In this document: positions 46,381 through 54,735 of the stretch, piece by piece
Layout of the letters: every line of letters begins with the position of its first letter
Numbering within the stretch: the first letter of the stretch is position 1
DNA from: Flavobacterium agrisoli
Lineage (GTDB): Bacteria > Bacteroidota > Bacteroidia > Flavobacteriales > Flavobacteriaceae
Direction of reading: 5' to 3'
Length of the DNA stretch: 64,000 bases
Assembly (NCBI RefSeq): GCF_016522065.1
Contig: NZ_JAEHFV010000009.1
Location: 42,496 to 106,495 of the forward strand
Translations under genes and position numbers: made by a program
The notes under the pieces: model-generated
Told to the model about the DNA's origin: nothing
The model's input: the letters and a program-made list of their open reading frames with translations, nothing else
The model's database searches: none

Positions 46381-47295
46381 AAGATCTTCGAATGCTTTTT
46401 CTAAAGAAGAAAAACGAAATTGAAACCCGGTATTTTGTAATTTTTGAATCGAAAGTTGTTGGCCTTTTAAGAGTAAATGACTCATTTTACCCAATACGAT
46501 TTGCAGCATAAAAGCAGGTACTGCAGGCAACCAAATACGATAGCCATAGGTCTTTGCCAGTTGTTTTGAAAAATCCCGATTAGTAGTAGCCCCTCCTGTT
46601 GCTGCATTGTAAGGGCCAGTAAAAGTGGGATTCTCAATAGCTGCTAAGTAAATTCGACACAAATCGGTTAAATGTATCCAAGGCATGTATTGGTTGCCTG
46701 TTCCGAGTATGGCTCCTAATTTATTTTTAAAAAGTGGCTGTAAAATGGGCAAAATACCGCCTTTTTTACCTAAAACCAATGCTGTACGGATAGTAACCAC
46801 TCGAATTCTGAGTGAAGAGAATTCTTCAGCGGCTGCTTCCCATTTTTGGCAAACGCTTCCCACAAAATCGGATGCTGGGGGCGTACTTTCATCACAAATA
46901 CGTTCCGAATTAAAAGCACCATAAATTCCCACCGCAGATGCCGAAATTAAGGCCTCAATCGAAATATTCTCTTTTTCAATTGTGCGGTAAAGAAGTTGTA
47001 GCGTATCGATTCGGCTAGAGAGAATTTCTTTTTTTCTTTTTTCTGTCCAGCGTCCACCGGCAATGTTGGTTCCCGCCAAATGCACGATATAATCGGCCTG
47101 TATGAGGGCTTCTTTATCAATTTTCCCCTCCGCTATATCCCAAGAATAATAGCGCACATCGCCTTGATTGGTGCGTTTACTTCGACTCAAAATCCCAACC
47201 GAGAATCCGTTTTCTAATAACAGTTGAGTCAGTTTTTGGCCTATAAAACCGCTACCTCCCGTAATTAGTACATTTTTTTTACCGTTTGCTTCCAT
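46372..47295 (-). CDS. TIGR01777 family NAD(P)-binding oxidoreductase
   Basis: A 307-aa extended short-chain dehydrogenase/epimerase-like protein (E. coli YfcH relatives). The Rossmann motif is ITGGSGFIGQKL, then VHLAGTNIAGGRWTEKRKKEI and SASAVGIYG, where the catalytic Tyr is in the family's GxYG context, and the C-terminal DUF1731 region FMLQIVLGKMSHLLLKGQ. The substrate is unknown. Related genes are light-induced together with photolyase in some Pseudomonas. It is divergent from the TetR gene; the shared gap holds a perfect inverted repeat. Confidence 0.9.
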   Translation of the reverse strand: MEANGKKNVLITGGSGFIGQKLTQLLLENGFSVGILSRSKRTNQGDVRYYSWDIAEGKIDKEALIQADYIVHLAGTNIAGGRWTEKRKKEILSSRIDTLQLLYRTIEKENISIEALISASAVGIYGAFNSERICDESTPPASDFVGSVCQKWEAAAEEFSSLRIRVVTIRTALVLGKKGGILPILQPLFKNKLGAILGTGNQYMPWIHLTDLCRIYLAAIENPTFTGPYNAATGGATTNRDFSKQLAKTYGYRIWLPAVPAFMLQIVLGKMSHLLLKGQQLSIQKLQNTGFQFRFSSLEKAFEDLLL

Positions 47296-47321
47296 ACTTT
47301 TAACATTACTTTTGTTTAATG

Positions 47322-47339
47322 TTAAGTAAATATACTTAA
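47322..47339. promoter_or_regulatory. Inverted repeat, candidate operator between TIGR01777 and TetR genes
   Basis: Perfect 7+7 inverted repeat TTAAGTA-aata-TACTTAA, in the 84-base divergent gap. It lies 8 bases upstream of a -7-like TATCTTTA (47348-47355) for the TetR gene, and its own right half overlaps a TATATTTA on the minus strand, so a bound regulator would affect both directions. The TetR protein itself is the obvious candidate. Confidence 0.5.
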
Positions 47340-47379
47340 ACGATGTGTATCTTTATACTCCAATTTTAAAGAATTTACG

Positions 47380-48042
47380 ATGGCAACCAAAAAAGCAAAA
47401 ATCACCAAAGAAATGCTAATCTCCCTTTACATGGAATCGGTTTTAGAAAATGGAAAAGCACCGAAGTCCATTTATCATTTTGCAAAAGAAAACAATTTTG
47501 AAGAAGCCGATTTTTATGCTTTTTTTGGAAATTTTGAAAGAGTTGAAAAAGAAATTTTCCTGCAGTTTTACCAAAATACATTGAATTTGCTCGAAGCCAA
47601 TCAAGCGTATTTGGAATACGGAACCAAAGAGAAAATGCTCAGTTTTTACTTTACTTTTTTCGAGTTGCTAGCCGCTAACCGAAGTTATGTAGTCTTGGCT
47701 TTAAAATTGCACCACAACCCACTCAAAAATTTGGTGCCTTTAACGTTGCTACGAGAACAGTTTAAAGAATATACAGCCTCTATTTTAACGGATGAATACC
47801 GAATTGCGACCCAAAAATTACAAAATGTTCAAGATAAAGCAATTCAAGAAAGTGCTTGGTTACAGTTGTTATTTACGATAAAATTTTGGTTAGAAGATGA
47901 TTCTCCTGCTTTTGAAAAAACAGATATTTTAATCGAAAAAGCGGTCAATACGACTTTCGAATTGATGCGGGTGGCTCCAGTAAATCAATTACTCGATTTG
48001 GGGAAATTCCTATTTAAAGAAAAATTTCAAAGTAAATTCTAA
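47380..48042 (+). CDS. TetR family transcriptional regulator
   Basis: A 220-aa helical regulator with an N-terminal DNA-binding helix-turn-helix region (about 8-60, TKEMLISLYMESVLENGKAP then SIYHFAKENNF) and a ligand-binding C-terminal domain. The match of the HTH to the TetR consensus is loose, as usual in this Flavobacterial subfamily. It lies 22 bases before an AarF/UbiB-like kinase gene, likely co-transcribed, and opposite to the oxidoreductase. A membrane-lipid or isoprenoid signal is a guess from the neighbours. Confidence 0.8.
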   Translation: MATKKAKITKEMLISLYMESVLENGKAPKSIYHFAKENNFEEADFYAFFGNFERVEKEIFLQFYQNTLNLLEANQAYLEYGTKEKMLSFYFTFFELLAANRSYVVLALKLHHNPLKNLVPLTLLREQFKEYTASILTDEYRIATQKLQNVQDKAIQESAWLQLLFTIKFWLEDDSPAFEKTDILIEKAVNTTFELMRVAPVNQLLDLGKFLFKEKFQSKF

Positions 48043-48064
48043 ATCCAGCTTTCAACAAGTAAAC

Positions 48065-49372
48065 ATGAAAAGTATCGATCATATTCCAACTTCAAAAATT
48101 GAACGCGCAAGTAAATTGGTGCAAACTGGTGCTAAAATTGGAGTAAATTACCTAAAATATTACGGTGAAAAAATCGTAAACCCCGAATTGTCACGAGATA
48201 AATTAAACGAAAACAATGCCGAAGATATTTACGACGGATTAAAAAACTTGAAAGGGAGTGCTTTAAAAGTGGCGCAAATGTTAAGTATGGATAAGAATTT
48301 TTTGCCACAAGCGTATGTCGAAAAATTTTCATTGTCACAATTTTCGGTACCGCCTTTATCGGCTCCTTTGGTTTTAAAAACCTTTAAAAATAATTTTGGC
48401 AAAACTCCTTACGAAATGTTTGATGCTTTTGACGCCAATTCAATCAATGCCGCCAGTATCGGGCAAGTGCATTTGGCCGAGAAAAACGGGAAAAAATTGG
48501 CAGTGAAAATTCAGTATCCAGGTGTAGCTAATAGTATCTCTTCCGACTTGGCTATGGTAAAGCCCATCGCCATTCGCATGTTTAATTTGCAAGGAAAAGA
48601 TTCGGATAAGTATTTTAAAGAAGTAGAAGATAAACTGACTGAAGAAACGAATTATGTTTTGGAGCTGAAGCAAAGCGAAGAAGTGGTGGCTGCTTGCCAT
48701 CAAATACCTAATTTGCTTTTTCCAAGGTATTATCCTGAGTTTTCTTCGGACAAAATCATCACGATGGATTGGATGACAGGCAAACACTTGCCAGAATATT
48801 TACTAACCAATCCGAATCAAGACCAACGAAACAAAGTAGGACAGGCACTTTGGGATTTTTATATGTATCAGGTACATGTTCTAAAGAAAGTACACGCCGA
48901 TCCGCATCCGGGTAATTTTTTGGTTAGTGCAGAAGATAAGCTTATTGCCTTGGATTTTGGTTGTATGAAAACCATTCCCGATGATTTTTATGTGCCTTAT
49001 TTTGAATTGGTAAATCGAGATTTAATTAATAATCCCGATTTATTTCATGACAAATTAGTGGAGTTGGAAATTATACGCGAAGAGGATACTCCCGAAGAAA
49101 AAGCCTATTTCACCAGCATGTTTTACGATTTATTGCAATTATTTACCCTGCCTTTTCAAGAAGAAACTTTCGATTTTGCAAACGAAGCCTTTTTTGCTGA
49201 AATTGCCCAACTAGGTGAACGTTTTTCGAAAGACACCAATTTGAGAAAAATGAATGGTAATCGAGGTTCAAAGCATTTTATTTACATGAACCGAACTTTC
49301 TTTGGTTTGTATAATTTGATGTTTGATTTAAAAGCAGCTATTACCGTAAACAACTACCAACAATACCAATAA
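48065..49372 (+). CDS. ABC1/AarF/UbiB family atypical kinase
   Basis: A 435-aa member of the UbiB/ABC1 atypical kinase family, tied in other organisms to ubiquinone or other isoprenoid-lipid handling. Seen: KGSALKVAQMLSMD (the KxGQ-type motif region, here KVAQ), AASIGQVHLAEKNGKKLAVKIQYPG (nucleotide loop and Lys), HADPHPGNFLV and IALDFGCMK (the metal-binding Asp). No membrane anchor is obvious at the C-terminus. It follows the TetR gene by 22 bases and converges on the photolyase gene. Confidence 0.9.
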   Translation: MKSIDHIPTSKIERASKLVQTGAKIGVNYLKYYGEKIVNPELSRDKLNENNAEDIYDGLKNLKGSALKVAQMLSMDKNFLPQAYVEKFSLSQFSVPPLSAPLVLKTFKNNFGKTPYEMFDAFDANSINAASIGQVHLAEKNGKKLAVKIQYPGVANSISSDLAMVKPIAIRMFNLQGKDSDKYFKEVEDKLTEETNYVLELKQSEEVVAACHQIPNLLFPRYYPEFSSDKIITMDWMTGKHLPEYLLTNPNQDQRNKVGQALWDFYMYQVHVLKKVHADPHPGNFLVSAEDKLIALDFGCMKTIPDDFYVPYFELVNRDLINNPDLFHDKLVELEIIREEDTPEEKAYFTSMFYDLLQLFTLPFQEETFDFANEAFFAEIAQLGERFSKDTNLRKMNGNRGSKHFIYMNRTFFGLYNLMFDLKAAITVNNYQQYQ

Positions 49373-49380
49373 AGTTTGAT

Positions 49381-50688
49381 TTAGTTTCCGGTTTTTAGAA
49401 TAATACCGGCCTTGTATGTCGCAATGGCTCGGTCTCGGGCAAAAGCATGTGCTACCATTGGCGCAGCATAACCCAAGTCAAATTCGGGAATCCATTTCCG
49501 AATATAAACGCCTTTTGGGTCAAATTTTTGTTGTTGTATTTCGGGATTAAAGACCCTAAAATAAGGTGCAGCATCGCAACCTGTTCCTGCTGCCCATTGC
49601 CAGTTGCCTACGTTGGAGGCCAATTCAAAATCCAATAATTTTTCGGCAAAATACGCCTCTCCCCATTGCCAATTAATCAACAAATGTTTGCATAAAAAAC
49701 TGGCAACTACCATCCGGACGCGGTTGTGCATGTAGCCCGTTTGGTTGAGTTGTCGCATGCCAGCATCTACCAGCGGATAGCCCGTGTTGCCTTGACACCA
49801 TTGTTTGAACTCACTTTCGTTATTGCGCCACTGTATACCATCGTAAGCAGATTTAAAATTCTGATGCACGGAATTCGGAAAATGAAAAAGAATTTGAATG
49901 AAAAATTCCCTCCAGATTAATTCGCTTAAAAAGGTTACATTTTTTTGGACTGCCCATAATGCCAATTTGCAAATACTAACGGTACCAAATCGCAAATGAG
50001 GCGACAAATAAGAGGTAGTATCTAAGGCAGGGAAATCACGAGTTTGGTGGTAATAAGTGATATTGGATAAATTAGGCTTTTGTACTTGGATAGTACTTTT
50101 AGTAAAACCAATGGATTCGAGTGAAGGAAATTCAAAGGAATTCTTGTAAAAATTGTCAAATGAAATAGGAGGTAGCGGTTGCAACTTGTTTTTTTGCAAC
50201 TCAAATTCGGTCAACCATTTGTTTTTATAGGGCGTATAAACGGTATAAGGCAAACCGTCAGATTTAACGATGTCGTTTTCTTCAAAAATAACATGGTCTT
50301 TATAGCTTTCAACAGGAATTCCTTTTTCAGAAAATAACTTCAAAACAGCCGAATCTCGTTCTAAGGCAAAGGGTTCATAATCTTTATTGAAAAAAAGACC
50401 TTGTATGTCGAATTCTTCTAACAAAGAATTCCAAACTTCTAAAACGGTTCCTTTTTGAATTAAGATAGAACTTTGAAATGGTAGTAGTTGCTGATGTAAG
50501 TTTTGTAAAGTCTGGTAAATAAACGTAACGCGTGCATCGTTTTGAGGCAATTCATTTAAAATAGCGGTATCAAAAATAAACAACGGAATGACACGGAATT
50601 CACTTTGCAAAGCATGCCAAAGCGCCGTATTGTCTTCCCAACGCAAATCACGTCTAAACCAAAAAAAAGATACTTTTTGCCTACTCAT
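49381..50688 (-). CDS. phrB: Class I deoxyribodipyrimidine photolyase / cryptochrome family
   Basis: A 435-aa FAD flavoprotein that uses blue light to split UV-induced pyrimidine dimers. The N-terminal antenna domain opens VSFFWFRRDLRWEDNTAL; the FAD domain has LSPHLRFGTVS, ELIWREFF, DAGMRQLNQTGYMHNRVRM and ASNVGNWQWAAG, where the Asn-Trp pair is typical of CPD photolyases. The gene starts 1 base after the end of the MerR B12-sensor gene on the same strand, so it is probably the sensor's own co-transcribed target. Confidence 0.95.
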   Translation of the reverse strand: MSRQKVSFFWFRRDLRWEDNTALWHALQSEFRVIPLFIFDTAILNELPQNDARVTFIYQTLQNLHQQLLPFQSSILIQKGTVLEVWNSLLEEFDIQGLFFNKDYEPFALERDSAVLKLFSEKGIPVESYKDHVIFEENDIVKSDGLPYTVYTPYKNKWLTEFELQKNKLQPLPPISFDNFYKNSFEFPSLESIGFTKSTIQVQKPNLSNITYYHQTRDFPALDTTSYLSPHLRFGTVSICKLALWAVQKNVTFLSELIWREFFIQILFHFPNSVHQNFKSAYDGIQWRNNESEFKQWCQGNTGYPLVDAGMRQLNQTGYMHNRVRMVVASFLCKHLLINWQWGEAYFAEKLLDFELASNVGNWQWAAGTGCDAAPYFRVFNPEIQQQKFDPKGVYIRKWIPEFDLGYAAPMVAHAFARDRAIATYKAGIILKTGN

Positions 50689-50689
50689 T

Positions 50690-51589
50690 TTACAATTGTG
50701 CGGTTAATTCTGCTATCGATTTAAAAACCAATGTTTTACTTTGCAGTGACTTAGTATTTAAGTGTTGTAATTGTTTGCCCAGCAACCAGATTTCGTTAGA
50801 ATCACTTAATAATTCACTTTCCATTTGATGAACATACTCATCCAATTGGGTAATTTCGGGCTGTACGGTCATAAACGAAACAAATACAATCGATTGGAAA
50901 TGTGCTCGTAAATCTTTTAAATTTTCAATGGGCATACTTTCGCCCAGATAAATACTTTTATACCCTTTTTGCAGAATTTCATATTGCAAAAACAGCAATC
51001 CCAATTCGTGAATTTCATTTTGCGGAAGCGACAGTACAAATACTTTCGAGTTATTTTGGGGAGTTTTGGCTTGAAGCGGCTCGGTATTGGCCACAATTTT
51101 TTGTTTGATTAAATAGCTGATGAAATGTTCATGCGCCGGCGAAATGGTTTCGGATTGCCACAACAAACCCAATTCGTCTAAAAAAGGTACAAAAACATCG
51201 TAAAAAATGGCTTTAAAGGTTTTTTCTCGAATGAGCCAATTGTAGGTATTAAAAAAAAGTTCCTGATCAAAATGCATCATGGCTATTTTTAATTCGCTAA
51301 TAGCATGATTGTTCGCATTTTTGTGAGATATAATTTCGCGAACCATTTCGGGAATTTTTTCAGAAGGATAGGTCGCGATTTTAGAAATTTTATAACCGTA
51401 TTGATGCAGTAAAGTGATATTGAGAAGCTTTTGCAAATTGGTTAAATCGTACACTCGAATGTTGGTTTCGGTACGCATCGGAGCTAGAATGGCGTATCTT
51501 TTTTCCCAAATTCGGATGGTGTGCGCCTTAATGCCCGATAGGTTTTCTAAATCTTTTATGGTAAAAACACTTTTTATATTGTTTATCAT
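50690..51589 (-). CDS. MerR-type transcriptional regulator with cobalamin-binding domains, CarH/LitR-like
   Basis: A 299-aa regulator from the ATG at 51589 (MINNIKSVFTIKDLENLSG); the longer frame begins with TTG. Residues 8-75 are a MerR winged-helix HTH (HTIRIWEKRYAI). Residues about 90-175 form the helical bundle with W144-x9-E154-H155, the CarH motif that caps the adenosyl group. A B12-binding Rossmann domain follows with E192-I-H194-E-L-G197 (ExHxxG), where His194 would be the lower cobalt ligand. Such proteins repress in the dark with AdoCbl and release DNA in light. It is 1 base upstream of the photolyase gene. Confidence 0.88.
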   Translation of the reverse strand: MINNIKSVFTIKDLENLSGIKAHTIRIWEKRYAILAPMRTETNIRVYDLTNLQKLLNITLLHQYGYKISKIATYPSEKIPEMVREIISHKNANNHAISELKIAMMHFDQELFFNTYNWLIREKTFKAIFYDVFVPFLDELGLLWQSETISPAHEHFISYLIKQKIVANTEPLQAKTPQNNSKVFVLSLPQNEIHELGLLFLQYEILQKGYKSIYLGESMPIENLKDLRAHFQSIVFVSFMTVQPEITQLDEYVHQMESELLSDSNEIWLLGKQLQHLNTKSLQSKTLVFKSIAELTAQL

Positions 51590-51607
51590 TTGGGGAAATT
51601 TTCTAAA

Positions 51608-51615
51608 CAAAAATA
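51608..51615 (-). promoter_or_regulatory. Putative -7 element (TATTTTTG) for the MerR-photolyase pair
   Basis: The minus strand reads TATTTTTG, 18 bases before the chosen ATG. Upstream of it the sequence TTAGGTAAA and TACTTT recur, also found at the desaturase promoter. Spacing to a -33 TTG is not consensus, as often seen with MerR-controlled promoters. Confidence 0.45.
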
Positions 51616-51634
51616 AAGTATTTTTTCAATTTAC

Positions 51635-52606
51635 CTAATTTTGAATTCCCTCGAAAGTGTAATTTTGATAATGATTGAGTTTGTCCAAATCAAGTATGGT
51701 TTTAGAAGCATCATTACTTCGATGGTACATGGGGTCAAATTTGGCTCCATAAACCACTTCGTCAAAAGTATAAGAAGTTTTGGCGGCTACCGTATTGCTG
51801 TACATTTCGTCAAAAGTTTTGATGAAAACTAAAAATTCGCCTTGTACTTTTTCAAAATCGGAAGGCGTAAAATTGTACAACGGACTATTCTCATCGATCG
51901 GATGAACCAAAGTCCAGCTCAAAGTAAGGGTGTTAATTTTGTCCAGTTCGAGCGTAAGGTTGTAAAATTTGTTTGAAGAAATGCCGTTCTCGGTAATACG
52001 CATACCCAATGTCATTTTGGCTTCGGCATCCGAAAAATTGGTATTTTTAAAAGGAACCAAGCGTACCATTAAGGCTTTTCCATTTCGGTACGGACTAATC
52101 AAAGCGATATCCGAAAATTTTAAATACGCTTTGGGCTGGCTAAACCGACCAAAAAACAAACCGGTGGCAATGGCAAAACTCAATAAACCAATTAAAGCTT
52201 CGGTGGCAGATAAAGCACTGGTTAAAAATCCGGTGGGACTGATGTGCCCGTAACCCACCGTAGTAAATGTTTGGGCACTAAAAAAATAAGTCTGACCAAA
52301 TTGCACCCATTTGTTATTGGTAACCGTTATACCATCCAAATGTTCAATTCCGATGGCAAAATATAAAAGCGCAAAAACAAAATTAATGGCAATATAAAAC
52401 CCAAACAAAACCAACATAAAATGCCACCTAGGCAAAGCAATGAGTGTGTGATACCAACTGGTACGCTGCAAAACATTCAGTCCTCTTTTTTCGATGTTGG
52501 CTGTTCCATTTTTATTGATAAAACGGCCACCATATTGGTTGGGATTGGTTCCAAAACCCGAATGCGAATCGTCTTGCGCTTTTGTGTTTATTTTGATAAA
52601 GGCCAT
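51635..52606 (-). CDS. Inward-rectifier (Kir-type) potassium channel
   Basis: A 323-aa prokaryotic Kir channel. Two membrane helices (about 62-87 and 133-153) flank the selectivity filter TVGYG at 116-120, and the C-terminal cytoplasmic domain (about 160-323) starts FSDIALISPYRNGKALMVRLV, the Kir immunoglobulin-like fold. It forms a tetramer in the inner membrane and passes K+. It ends 45 bases upstream of the MerR gene start on the same strand; read-through is possible. Confidence 0.93.
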   Translation of the reverse strand: MAFIKINTKAQDDSHSGFGTNPNQYGGRFINKNGTANIEKRGLNVLQRTSWYHTLIALPRWHFMLVLFGFYIAINFVFALLYFAIGIEHLDGITVTNNKWVQFGQTYFFSAQTFTTVGYGHISPTGFLTSALSATEALIGLLSFAIATGLFFGRFSQPKAYLKFSDIALISPYRNGKALMVRLVPFKNTNFSDAEAKMTLGMRITENGISSNKFYNLTLELDKINTLTLSWTLVHPIDENSPLYNFTPSDFEKVQGEFLVFIKTFDEMYSNTVAAKTSYTFDEVVYGAKFDPMYHRSNDASKTILDLDKLNHYQNYTFEGIQN

Positions 52607-52666
52607 AAAGTTTCATGGTAATAGTCTATCAAATATAGCAATTACTAGTGGTTTGATACTGAAGTT

Positions 52667-53176
52667 TTACGGCTTGCAAAAACTTTTTTTGTTTTTTACG
52701 GCACTTTGACTTCCTAAGGCAATGGCTTTATCAAAATCGGAGGATGCCTTTTTTTTGTCGTTGCTTTTAGCATAGGCTAATCCGCGCAAATTATAAGCCA
52801 CATAATCTTTCGGATTTAGGGTAATCGATTGGGAACAATCTGAAATGGTTTTGGGATAATCCAATAATTTGTAATAGGCATTGGCTCTTCCAGAATAAGC
52901 ATCCGAATTTTTTGCATTTAAAGAAATCGCTTTGTCAAAATCAGAAATGGCTCCTTTAAAATCATTGAGTTTGCTTTTCTCGACGCCACGATTCAAATAA
53001 GCAGCTTCAAAATTAGGGTCGTATTTGATGGATTTGGTGTAATTGCCTATTGCGGCTTTCGAATTTCCAGTATTGGATTGATTGTAAGCCAAATCAAAAT
53101 ACTTCTCAGCGGAGGTTTGACAAAATGCGTTTAGACTTAAAACGAACAAACAAATAGTAAGTAACTTTTTTTTCAT
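52667..53176 (-). CDS. Secreted tetratricopeptide-repeat protein
   Basis: A 169-aa exported protein: signal peptide MKKKLLTICLFVLSLNAFC, then about four TPR units (for example AYLNRGVEKSKLNDFKGAI and AYSGRANAYYKLLDYPKTI). Such small TPR proteins act as adaptors in the periplasm. No specific role is seen. It is divergent from the desaturase gene across a 215-base gap rich in repeats. Confidence 0.85.
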   Translation of the reverse strand: MKKKLLTICLFVLSLNAFCQTSAEKYFDLAYNQSNTGNSKAAIGNYTKSIKYDPNFEAAYLNRGVEKSKLNDFKGAISDFDKAISLNAKNSDAYSGRANAYYKLLDYPKTISDCSQSITLNPKDYVAYNLRGLAYAKSNDKKKASSDFDKAIALGSQSAVKNKKSFCKP

Positions 53177-53305
53177 AATATAAGTTTAAATAGTTTGGGG
53201 TTAGGAGATTAACGTTTCATCAGAATTTTTATTTCATTTTAAGAAACATTTTTTTAAAAATTTGAAAAGAAAAAAATCAGTTTTAGGTTACAAAAGTGTT
53301 GGTAA

Positions 53306-53353
53306 TACTTTTTAGGTAAAAAATTACTTTTTATATTTGAAGGGTAAAAAGTA
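53306..53353 (+). repeat. Repeat cluster at the desaturase promoter
   Basis: Three copies of TACTTTTTA: direct at 306-314 and 325-333 (19 bases apart, about two helical turns) and inverted (TAAAAAGTA) at 345-353 relative to 53000. They flank a consensus -7 element TATATTTG at 53332-53339, 52 bases before the ATG. TTAGGTAAA (53312-53320) also occurs ahead of the MerR gene. This looks like an operator array for the desaturase gene. Confidence 0.5.
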
Positions 53354-53391
53354 GTTTAAAAGCTGCCTTTTTTTTATTTTAAAATAGTTTT

Positions 53392-54492
53392 ATGGAAACC
53401 TTAGTAAAACCTGTATTTCAAAGACCTGCCAAAGACGATTTTTTCAAAAAATTAATCAAAGAAGTACAAGAAAATGTATTAAATAGTAAAAAATTACAAC
53501 TTAAAAACAGAAGAAAAGCATTCCTGTTTTTGTTTCTTTTTCTGGGATTTTATGGATTGATTTTAACCTTTGGAAACAACACTACTTTATTGTTTACCTT
53601 TTATGTTTTAATGGGTTTTTCAATGATTATTCTCTTTATTAATTCCTTTCATGATGCTGCTCACGGCGCTATTTTTGAAACAGCCAAACAAAACCGTTTG
53701 TATTGTTATGTGTTGGAACTTTTTGGGAGTAATAGCGAAATTTGGATTCAAAGACACCTATTACTACATCATCCCTACCCAAATATTCCGAATTGGGATT
53801 GCGATATTAAACAAAGTGATGTAGTACGTATTTTTCCTAATAGTAAATATTTCAATTTTCATCGTTTCCAGCATATTTATATGTGGTTTTTGTATCCGTT
53901 ATACTCGATGATTTGGTTGTTTATTCGAGATTTTAAAGATTTTTTTGGAACCGATGATAATTATTTAAAAAGAGTTTATACCATTCCGACCAAACAATAT
54001 GTATTGCTTTTTGCGGCAAAAATTTTCAACTTATGTTACATGTTGTTAATTCCTTACTTAGTATTAAATCAGCCTTTTTATTTGATTTTTTTAGCTTGGA
54101 TAACTATGCATTTGTTATCCAGTATGTTGGGAGTGGTGGCTTTAATTTCTACGCATGTAGATGAACATGCTGTTTTTCCGTTGCAAGAAGAAGACGGGAA
54201 AATGTCTAATACTTGGGTTCGCCATCAGTTGGAAGTGACCAAAGATTTTAGTGCCGGCCATCCCGTAGCCGATTTTTTATATGGCGGATTTACCCATCAT
54301 GTAGCACACCATTTGTTTCCCACAGTTTCCCATACCTATTATCCCGAAATCACCCCGATTATTAAAAAATATGCACAAGAATACGATTTTGATTATACCT
54401 GCTACAGCATGCTTGCGGCTGTGAAATCACATTTTTCGTTACTCAAAAATTGCGGTGACAGTAGCAACTTAATCTTTAGCGGCGAATTATAA
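53392..54492 (+). CDS. Membrane fatty acid desaturase (acyl-lipid/acyl-CoA type)
   Basis: A 366-aa integral membrane di-iron enzyme that puts double bonds into acyl chains. The three histidine boxes are HDAAH (87-91), HLLLHH (122-127) and HHVAHH (around 302-307), in the delta-6/linoleoyl-CoA-like spacing, with about four membrane helices. A function in membrane fluidity under cold or light stress is usual. Its promoter carries a cluster of repeats and it ends in a strong terminator. Confidence 0.9.
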   Translation: METLVKPVFQRPAKDDFFKKLIKEVQENVLNSKKLQLKNRRKAFLFLFLFLGFYGLILTFGNNTTLLFTFYVLMGFSMIILFINSFHDAAHGAIFETAKQNRLYCYVLELFGSNSEIWIQRHLLLHHPYPNIPNWDCDIKQSDVVRIFPNSKYFNFHRFQHIYMWFLYPLYSMIWLFIRDFKDFFGTDDNYLKRVYTIPTKQYVLLFAAKIFNLCYMLLIPYLVLNQPFYLIFLAWITMHLLSSMLGVVALISTHVDEHAVFPLQEEDGKMSNTWVRHQLEVTKDFSAGHPVADFLYGGFTHHVAHHLFPTVSHTYYPEITPIIKKYAQEYDFDYTCYSMLAAVKSHFSLLKNCGDSSNLIFSGEL

Positions 54493-54521
54493 AATACCTT
54501 AATTGCGAATAATATAAAAAC

Positions 54522-54551
54522 AGAAGCTTTTCGAGGCTTCTTTTTTTTTTT
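54522..54551 (+). terminator. Terminator of the desaturase gene
   Basis: Hairpin AGAAGC / GCTTCT followed by a run of about eleven T; 30 bases after the desaturase stop codon. Confidence 0.8.
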
Positions 54552-54735
54552 GAGAAAGAGGTAAGCCTATAACTATTTTGTATGCATAAATTATTACAAA
54601 AACAATCTTAAAATTTAAAGTATCTCACTATCTTAGCGAGATATTAAAACTTTTCTAACGCTAACTCAAATAAGTTGTCAAGTTGTTGATTACTATTATT
54701 TTGAGATAGAATATGTAGTATAAAAAAATAAGATT

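Noticed and set aside
51590..51610. Longer 306-aa MerR protein from TTG at 51610
   Set aside because: It overlaps the predicted promoter and adds residues outside the MerR domain; the ATG at 51589 is preferred.
54640..54660. Hairpin TATCTC...GAGATA upstream of the 378-aa exported protein
   Set aside because: 6-bp stem with an 11-base loop, no T-run and no regulator context; could be chance.
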